Notes under the pieces: model-generated | The model's database searches: none | What the model was told of the DNA's origin: nothing | What the model saw: the letters and a program-made list of their open reading frames with translations, nothing else | Shown: positions 57,028 through 64,000 of the stretch, piece by piece | How positions within the stretch are numbered: position 1 is the first letter of the stretch | How the letters are laid out: each line of letters starts with the position of its first letter | Program-made: the position numbers and the translations under genes | Assembly (NCBI GenBank): GCA_016271365.2 | Contig: CM028131.1 | Span: 281,106,001-281,170,000, forward strand | Reading direction: 5' to 3' | Length of the DNA: 64,000 bases | Origin: Neoceratodus forsteri | Taxonomy: Eukaryota; Chordata; Ceratodontiformes; Ceratodontidae

Positions 57028-59145
57028 AAAAAAAAAAAAAAGAGAGGGGTGGAGGAACAATGGGGAATAATCAAAACAGCCATCGCAGAGGAAACAAGCC
57101 TTTGTGTGAAGCAAACCAATAGAACAAAATGAAGGAAAAAAACACTATGGTTCTCAAAAGAGGTGGCAGGGATGGTTAAGGAGAAAAGGACAGCATTCAG
57201 GAAATATAAGGAAACACGGAAGGAGCAGGACAGAGAACTTTATCAGTTAAAGCAGAAGGATGCAGGGAAGGCATTCAGAATAGCAAAGCATAAACTAAGG
57301 AAAAGATACCCAACTCTGTTAAGAAGGGGGATAAAACCTTTTATAGGTACATTAGGGAGCAAAGAAAGACCAAGGGAGGGATACAGAGACTTAATAAAGG
57401 GGAGGGAATGTGGGCAGAGTGTGACAGTGAAAAAGCAGGGATGCTGAACAAATATTTCTGCTCAGTATTCACAACAGATGAGGAGGGGGAGGTGCCTAAA
57501 CCAAAGCAAGGGAGAAACTTGAATAGGGGGGTCAATACCAGCCCATTCACAGAAGAAAGGGTTTTGAAAGAACTCTTGAAACTGAGGGTGGACAAAGCAA
57601 TGGGGTCTGATGGGATTCACCCAAGAATACTAAAAGAACTAAGGGTAGAACTAGTAACACAACTGACTACTCTCTTTAACAAATCATGGAGGATGGAGTG
57701 ATACCTGAGGACTGGAGGAGGGCAAATGTGATTCCACTTCACAAAGTGAGAACAGGGCAGAGAGCAGAAATTACAAACCAGTTAGTTTGACTTCAGTGGT
57801 GAGAAAATGATGGAATCACTTCTAAGGAAAGATTGTAGAGTATCTAGAAGCCAGTGGGGCAGGGACCCAAGGCAGCATGGTTTCACAGCAGGAAGGTCAT
57901 GTCAGACGAACCTAATAGATTTCTTTGACTGGGTGACCAAAGTAGTAGACTAGGGAGGGGCTGTGGATATGGCCTACCTAGATTTTAGCAAAGCATTCAA
58001 CACAGTCTCACATAAAAGATTAATATACAAGTTAGCCAGCCTTGGAGTGGGTTCCAAGGTGGTAGCCTGGATAAAAAACTGGCTGGACAACAGGACTCAA
58101 AGGGTAATAGTAAACGGAGTCCACGGTGAAGAAAGGAGGGTAACTCGCGGGGTACCGCAGGGTTCAGTACTGGGACCAGTCCTCTTTAATATCTTTATAA
58201 GTGACATTGGAGAGCACCTGGAAGGAAAGGTGTGCCTCTTTGCAAATGACACAAAGATCTGCAACAGGGTTGATACACAAGGTAGGGTAGAATGAATGAA
58301 AAGGGACTTGGCAAGGCTGGAGGAATGGTCAAATACGTGGCAGCTCAGAATCAATGCAAATAAGTGCAAGGTAATGCATCTGGGAAACAAAAACCCAGGG
58401 GAAGAGAACACAATGGGGGGGTGAGTTCATAACAACAACAAAAATCAAAAGAGACCTAGGAGTAATTATATCAGATGACCTAAAGGTGGGCAAGCAATGT
58501 GAGAAGGCAGTAGGGGTTGGGAGATACTGGGATGCATAGGAGAGGCATCAACAGTAGAAAACAGAAGTTGTAATCCTCTCTACAGATAGTTAGTGAGACC
58601 CCATCTGGAGTACTGCGTGCATTGGAGACCCCATCTCCATGAGAACATAGACAGAGTGGAGGCTGTTCAGAGGAGGGCAACCAAAATGGTGCAAGGTCCG
58701 CACCAGAAAACATACGAGGAGAGACTAAAGCAGCTTAATATGTATACCCTTGAGGAAAGGAGGGAGAGAGGGGACATGACAGAAACTTTCAAGTATCTCA
58801 AGGGAATTAGCAAGGTACAAGAGGGTAGTATCTTTCAGAAGAGATGAGCAAGAACAAGGGGGCACAATTTGAAGATGGGGGGACGGCTCAGAGGTAATGT
58901 TAGAAAGTATTTTTTCACAGAGAGAGTTGTGGATGCATGGAACAGCTTTCCTGAGGGGGTTGTGGAGTCAGGAACTGTGGGAGAATTCAAGAATGCATGG
59001 GACAGGCATAAGGCAATTCTAGTGGGGGCAGGAGGAAGTAAGCTGTTGATTAACTAGAATCTGCAACTTATCCATCAGGTAGGGAAATGGGCAAACTGGG
59101 TGGGCCAAGTGGTCCTTATCTGCCGTCAAAATCTATGTTTCTATG
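57028..59145 (+). mobile_element. CR1, 5'-truncated, fused to the 18S fragment
   Basis: Begins in an A-run and then 'gagaggggtggaggaacaat', matching the CR1 at about 7,175. The linker KEKRTAFRKYKETRKEQDREL lies near 57,178-57,240. RT includes FFDWVTKVVD near 57,920, MDMAYLDFSKAFNTVSHKRL at 57,963-58,022, TRGVPQGSVLGPVLFNIFISD near 58,144-58,205 and the catalytic LFANDTKICNRVDTQG near 58,237-58,284 (FADD to FAND). The C-terminal part (RRATKMVQGPHQKTYEERLK near 58,672) and the 3' UTR follow, ending 'aaatctatgtttctatg' at 59,145. Frameshifts and stops occur near 57,700 and 57,950. Confidence 0.93.
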
Positions 59146-61281
59146 CTTTGATTCCAGAGTTAATGTTGTTAATATAAAGAATAAAGAGCAGTGGTCCTAA
59201 AATGGACCCTTGCAGCACACCTCTTTGGAGCAATTTTAGGGGCGAGAGATCCCCTTAGGCTTTAGCCTGCTGGAATCTCACGCTTAGCTAATATTTGGGT
59301 AGCAATTTTGTGAAAAAACAGGTTCTATTTTATCAAAGCCAGCTCCTTTTTGTACATCCAATTTGGTAAGTTCCCTTAACACGTCCATTTCCCCAATATC
59401 ACAAAAAGTGAATAAAGACCCTTATTCTCCTTTGAAAAATCAGTATGTAGTACAGTAAATGAAAATGTGGATATTCCCTATCAAATGCTAAGCTAGCTTC
59501 TGAAAAAAAATGATTAAAAGCTGCAGCCTGTTCCTAGTGATTATATATAGTATTATTCAAGTAATTTAGTACTTTTGGTAATTAAGACTTATAATCCTTT
59601 TTCTGAATGGTTTTTATTCCTGCCCATACTTTCCTTAAATTATTAAGGGAATTGTGGAATAGATCAAATATAAACCTACATTTTGCCTTTTTGATTTCAA
59701 ACATGCATTTATTTCTTAAATGATCTGTAAGCCTGTTTGTCAATTAGATCCTTAGTGGTCCTTGCTCTAGTCCATAAACAATCTTTATCTTTTAAAAGTT
59801 TACTCAAATGGTTGTTAAACCAAGGTGCAGGTGATATCCTAAGTCTTTTTTTAACAAGAGGGGTGTGCTTATTTAAAACGTCTAGCACAGACAATTTAAT
59901 CATCAGTGTACAGTTTTATGATGTGCTGAAATTCCTCCTTCCATTCTTCGCCATTGACTTTCTTTAAGATCAGTTGTTTCGGCTTAGCAAATGTTTGATA
60001 TCTAGGCTGCTAAAAACGGTCTTCAATGCAAGTTGTAACAACATCGAATGCCATCATTTAGCCATTTAGCCAAAGTGGTCTTCAACTAAAGTGGGAAATG
60101 CTGCTGGTGCTGGAGAAGTAATTTAGTAATCATTAAATCTGTGTGGTGTTTTCCTCTTACTGGGAAGCTGTGGTTCACCCCCCATCCAGGTTACTGGCCA
60201 TCTCTCTCATTTGTTCCCAAAACTTCTGGAACTGAACCTCGCATCTGAGTGCTCTTAAAGTTTCTACAGTCATTCTTGCTAAATTCTGTCCTTCTGATGC
60301 ATATATTTCTAGAGCTTGTAGAGACATGCTGAGGTTACCTCGGTGACAAAAAAAAACCTCACCAAGGGCAACACCAAACAGGAAATCTAAGGACTTCATC
60401 TGGGAAGAAATACCCAGTATTCTGCTTTCAGTCTCTGGGTTTGGAGCACAGTCTTCATAGGCAATCCATGTATTCTGGAGCACCTCATAGTTATCCAAAA
60501 CACTCTTGAGTGACTTCCCTTTCACTGCCCACCTTGTTGGACACAGAGGACGAAGCCCCGGGACAGTAGGTGCAGGATCCTTTTTAAGCTGTTCAAAGCA
60601 GGCTCCTCTGTTGGGAGAGTTTTTGATCAACGTTGTTATTTAATGAGTTATCTCAAGAGCAGTTTTGACTTCTTCGCACTTGTTAATAGTATCACAGCAT
60701 GCTAAGTTTATGGAATGATCGTAACAGTGGGCAAACAGTGCCCTAGGCTCTGCATCAGATATCTGTTGTGCCACACCTGACATTTTACTAGCCATAGCAG
60801 CAGCACCATCATAACGCTGACTCCGAATGTTCTGATGCTAAGGTTAGCACACATCAGAACATCGTTGATTACCTGCACTAGTGTATTTGAATCGGTTGCC
60901 TCAACTTCATAAAGTCCCAAGAATTCTTCATGAGCTTCATAATGGTCATCTACCCATCTGACACAAATCATAACCTGTTCCTTGTTGGCAGAATCCTTGG
61001 TTTCATTAATCATTATCGAGAAGAATACAGCTGATTGAACTTTTTCAGTAACTTCATGCAGGACTCTTAAGCCTAAAGCTTGTAGCATCTCATTTTGAAA
61101 GTCTGAAGATGTGTATTTGTCTGTTTTTTGCTCAGACCCGGTATTAAGCCTCAGGTCATTGTTAACGTTTTATTTGTTTGTCCGTATAAAGTTTGAATCC
61201 ATTTCATCTCTGTCTCCACATTAACGCCAAACCCTGTCGAGCTAAGAATTTTACACTTTGAAGAATTTTTAAGAAACAATG

Positions 61282-62787
61282 GGTGGGATATTCAGACTGC
61301 GCAAGGCAGGGGCGCAAGCCTGGGTGCAGCGCAACTGGGTTGAGCCAGGGCATGGTCCAGGCGATATTCAATGGTGCTGCGCCATGGCTCAGCACCATTG
61401 AATATGGCACTGCACCAGCACAAGTGGCAGAAGGGGATCAGGGGGATGTGCCAGCACAAGTGCAGTTGCACTAGGTGCATCTACTGCGATATTCAGCACT
61501 GGGCATGCAAATGAGCCGATTATGCATGCTAGGTGCAAATGGGGCCATTTGCATGTCATTATGGCTCCATTTGCATGTGGTGTGCCAATCCCAAGTGACT
61601 TGCACCTGGCACCCTGCCAGGTTGCAGCCGCCAGGGACCAACGCCTCCCTGCCCCTCGATGGGCTGCGCTCCTCTTCGCCCAATCGCGGGCATGAATTGG
61701 AAATATCTCTGGTGGTCCAGTGGACCACTATCCCATGCCTGATCACGGGTCTGTAATGAAATAATCCCTGGTGGTACAGTGGACTGCTATCCCGTGCCCG
61801 ATCATGGGCATGAATTGGAAATATCCCTGGTGGTCCAGTGGACTGCTATCCCATACCCAATCATGGGCTTATCATTAAACAATCCCTGGTGGTCCAGTGA
61901 ACCGATCTCCCTCGCCCAATCGTGGGCATTTGTCAAATCAGTGATATCCCCTCCCCACCCACCCACTGAGCCCCCGCCACCTCGCCCCAGTCAGCAGCGG
62001 GTGCAGCTCCCGTCCATGAGCCGCCTGCCGACTGACAGCATACAGTAGGGCTGTCGCCCATTAGTCCACTGCATGGGCCAATGGGAGTACAAACCATACA
62101 GTACTACACAGTCCCAAATTGTGAATGAGTGGGCAGTGGGCAGCTTGCAGGCGAGGAGCTGCCGCCACCACTGACCAGAGGTGCAGAGTGGCGGGGAATC
62201 AGTGGGCGGGTGGGGAGGGATGCCACTGGACCACCAGGGCATTTGATAAATGCCTGTGATTGGGCGAGGGAGATCGGTCCACTGGACCACCAGGGATTGT
62301 TTCATTACATGCCCATGATTGGATGAGGGAGATCGGGCCACTGGATCACCAGGGAGGTCCTTTACTGATGACTGCAATCGGGCAATGGGGCGGGGGGCAC
62401 ACCGCTCCCTAGTCAGGGGCATGGGGTCAGTGATTTGGGAGGTCAGGGGGCCACCCGCGGCAGGTGGCTGCTGTTTGCGCCCAGCAATATGGCAGCCCAC
62501 CTTTGATGTCCCGACTTGTTCCTTGTTTATGCAGGCCACGACATTCGCCCCCCATAGTGGCACAAGGCAGGGTTGTGCCTGCATATGCGCTGCAGATCCC
62601 AGGCTGAATAACCGGGATGTGCATATGCCGCGACAACCCACTTGTGCGCGCCATTGCAGGTGCGCACCGGCGCCTCAGGGGTTGCGCAGCGCAACCTGCC
62701 CATTTGAATATCACCCGGGGCACATTGGTGGGTTGCGCAAAGCGCAACCCTGTTGCGCCATGCGCAACTCCTTTGCATATCCCACCC
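61282..62787. mobile_element. 1.5-kb foldback DNA element inserted in hAT
   Basis: Terminal inverted repeats: gggtgggatattca (left) versus gggtgggatatgca (inverse of right), with subterminal gcgcaa-rich parts on both sides. Flanked by AAT (61,279-61,281 and 62,788-62,790). Removing it joins the hAT reading (RNWSY to FLKILQ). Inside are four ~59-bp units with 'ccctggtggtccagtgga' at about 61,708, 61,766, 61,824 and 61,884, and three inverted copies at about 62,231, 62,287 and 62,347. No transposase. The 3-bp TSD and gg-termini suggest a Harbinger-like non-autonomous element; this is inference. Confidence 0.8.
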
Positions 62788-63469
62788 AATAACTCCAGTT
62801 CCTCTTCTGTTGTTTGTGAAGTAATGACAGACATTCAACAACATCAGTGAATGACTTGGAAACAGTCACAACCTTGAAAACAGCATTTTTGTGGCACTTC
62901 ACCAGTCTGTGTTTTCTAAAGTTAGCACAAGCATCTTTCTAGTTACTATACCCCTTAGATATGAAACAGGGATCGATGCAATTAGAATTAATAAGTGTAT
63001 CCCAATATGCCTTTACACATGTGAAGCAAAACACCCAGGCTTTGCTTTCATCGTAATGAAGCCGCTACCATTTCTCAAACCAAGAGACATTGAATTGTCT
63101 GTTTACCACCTGTGTTTTTCCAAATTGCCATTTTGGAATTCCATAAGTCATTGGCTGATGAGGGCTGTTGGAAATATCTGGTATTTCCAGTCCTGCACTG
63201 AATTTACTGAAAAACTTTAATAGGGCCATAATTCTCAGGTTTTGAACTGAATTATCTGCCTTAGGAGACTGCAAAGGCTGAGTCCACCTTCAGCATTCAG
63301 TAGAGCCTAACAACGTTCGAGGTTTGCCGCCCTGTGTGAAGCACAATCAGATAACTCAACAGCATCAGGAAGTGAAGGTAAGTAGTACACAGAGCAGCCA
63401 AGAGCCCCAATGGCAGAGAAACAGAAAGGTGGGCCCTGGTGCTGGTTTTTATTGTGAGCCCCCCTCTCT

Positions 63470-64000
63470 CATTTTTCTTTTTAACTTAATTAGCTTCAGG
63501 GATTCTTGACAAGGAGAGGTTCAGTAATCTGTACCCAACCAGCTGCCTTCTGTCTAGTGTCTTTTACACTCCCCCCCTCCACCTTGCTCTTTCTGTTCTC
63601 TCCCCAGCACCACCTCTGAGGCTAACAGATCCCACCGAGATTGTTGTCAGTCCCCCACCGCTGCTGCCTTTCTGTCTCCCTTTGCTTCTTTCTGCTCTTC
63701 TTCTTCAGCACCCACTAGCTGCCTTTCTCAGGGAGGTGTTCTTTTATCTCCCCACCAATGCCCAGTCTGCAAATGTTGCTGCTTTTCTTTCTTGTTTTTT
63801 TAATTTAATTAGCTTCATGGATTCTTGGGGTTCAGACTAATCTGTACCCCTCCAGCTGCCTTCTGTCTAGTATCTTCCCCAAGCTTGCTCCTTCTGTTCT
63901 CTCTCCAGTCCCCACCACCTCAACTGAGGCTAACAGATACTCCCTCCCTAACATTGTGTTTTCAGTCTCCCACCACTGCTGCCCTTCTTTCTCCCTTTGT
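63470..64000. repeat. ~319-bp tandem repeat, continuing past the window
   Basis: 'taattagcttcagggattct' + tg at 63,487 recurs as 'taattagcttcatggattct' + tgg at 63,806. The following text ('ctgtacccaaccagctgcct' versus 'ctgtacccctccagctgcct', 'gaggctaacagat', 'cagtctcccaccactgctgc') repeats in order. Pyrimidine-rich. The second unit is cut by the window end. Confidence 0.85.

Larger units (their letters stand above)
56636..59151. repeat. Target-site repeats around the 18S-CR1 chimera
   Basis: GCTTTGA at 56,636-56,642 and again at 59,145-59,151. The left copy overlaps the 18S start (ctttga) and the right copy overlaps the final g of the CR1 tail, so the true duplication is 6-7 bp or partly microhomology. 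Confidence 0.75.
55371..59265 (-). mobile_element. LINE B (L2/Rex1-like), 5'-truncated, interrupted by the 18S-CR1 chimera
   Basis: The right part (59,152-59,265) reads GVLQGSILGPLLFILYINNINSG on the minus strand. The left part continues at 56,636 with AANIHLFANDTVIYIARPT (catalytic ADD altered to AND). LLLNAKKMKAILFSPP lies near 56,455-56,515, TFKYLGLWIDHKLTFSDHIEEL near 56,320-56,385 and FLSFLDYADFLYGQAS near 56,175-56,230. The C-terminal part follows (YVLPHLWNKLQKTL near 55,810-55,855). The 3' end is near 55,371 (inverse of 'caatcaataagtctttattt'). The two parts join in frame once the chimera and one GCTTTGA copy are removed. It sits inside LINE A. Confidence 0.85.
53236..60000 (-). mobile_element. 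LINE A (L2/Rex1-like), inserted in hAT and itself interrupted
   Basis: Minus strand. The linker (TPLVKKRLRISPAPWFNN, near 59,800-59,870) and EMDVLRELTKLDVQKGAGFD (near 59,340-59,400) lie on the right. The RT resumes at 55,270-55,340 with DWKTVYIIPIFKGGD. It then passes an insert and continues with SKLLDLSKVFATVEHYILLNRL near 54,440-54,515, SSGPLLFLIYINNF near 54,290-54,335, LLLNVKKTQWMLFNNKSAD near 54,095-54,150 and KYFEIFLDDQITFSSHIQNLS. LVNSLFMSQLDYGDCIY near 53,850-53,900 and the C-terminal region reach 53,362. The 3' end at 53,236-53,285 repeats caatcaatg(t)tyaytggagag. The hAT frame is cut exactly across this block. Many stops. Confidence 0.85.
52822..63290 (-). pseudogene. hAT transposase (ZMYM/TTF-type), split by nested insertions
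   Basis: The original gene reads from right to left. The TTF zinc-finger region (WQFGKTQVVNRQFNVSWFEK near 63,068-63,130; CFTCVKAYW near 63,000; HKNAVFKVVTVSKSF near 62,855-62,900) comes first. It is cut by a foldback insert, then resumes with FLKILQSVKFLARQGLAL near 61,220-61,275. The catalytic region follows: SAVFFSIMINETKDSANKEQV near 60,975-61,040, RPLCPTRWAVKGKSLKSVLD near 60,495-60,555, and LRCEVQFQKFWEQM to 60,180. It continues to about 60,010 and is cut by LINE A. The dimerisation domain resumes at 53,235 (LSHAEQQFLSNVVLIKL, then LILVIPATNTVSEWSFSMLR and LMFLYNHK) and ends at 52,822. It would have cut and pasted its own DNA. Host genes such as ZMYM1/5/6 are relatives, but stops and inserts make this a dead copy. 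Confidence 0.88.

Noticed and set aside
52822..63290. A domesticated host ZMYM-like gene
   Set aside because: Although the zinc-finger and hAT domains resemble ZMYM genes, the frame is broken by stops and four kinds of insertion. No introns with splice sites explain the gaps.

Overview
This window looks like gene-poor, repeat-dense vertebrate nuclear DNA. I found no host protein-coding gene I could support. Nearly every long reading frame is either a decayed transposable element or a shadow of a tandem or inverted repeat. The clade cannot be fixed from sequence alone. The mix of full-length CR1 elements with an esterase-type ORF1, a DIRS tyrosine-recombinase element, a Ty3/Gypsy element with a PNMA-type gag, a ZMYM/TTF-type hAT transposase and MIR-like CORE-SINEs suggests an amphibian (perhaps a caecilian) or a non-avian reptile. 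This is inference.

Layout. 1-9.9 kb: fragments of an L2/Rex1-like LINE (minus, then plus strand) and a 3.2 kb CR1 (plus strand, 6.08-9.28 kb). 9.9-17.9 kb: a miRNA-sized hairpin, a 548-bp foldback MITE, a minisatellite bracketed by hairpin-forming direct repeats, two tRNA-derived SINE heads, a truncated CR1 and a degenerate complex repeat. 17.99-24.0 kb: two same-strand copies of an unclassified element ('element X'). Each has a ~342-bp foldback, a degenerate hexanucleotide-periodic array, repeated ~190-270 bp modules, and (TA)n at both ends.

24.4-48.4 kb appears to be one minus-strand DIRS element split in two. ORF1 (gag) and the start of RT lie at 48.38-45.53 kb. The end of RT, RNase H and the tyrosine recombinase lie at 26.87-24.44 kb. 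The gap holds a Ty3/Gypsy element of about 9.94 kb (30,063-44,841; LTRs of 1,700 and 1,699 bp; TSD CTTG). Its 3' LTR carries a full-length 4.84 kb CR1 (30,529-35,367; TSD ATTA).

50-64 kb holds a second nest. A hAT transposase gene (52.8-63.3 kb, minus) is interrupted by a 1.5 kb foldback element (61,282-62,787; AAT/AAT) and by a LINE (A). LINE A is interrupted by an unclassified 548-bp insert (TSD TGTAATTTT) and by LINE B. LINE B is interrupted by a chimera of an 18S rRNA fragment fused to a 5'-truncated CR1 (56,637-59,145) flanked by GCTTTGA. The last 530 bp begin a ~319-bp tandem repeat that runs off the window.

The nesting gives relative ages: hAT is older than LINE A, LINE A older than LINE B, and LINE B older than the 18S-CR1 chimera; DIRS is older than Gypsy, and Gypsy older than CR1. 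CR1 is the youngest layer wherever order can be read. All coding regions carry stops, frameshifts or altered catalytic residues, so none of these copies looks autonomous now.
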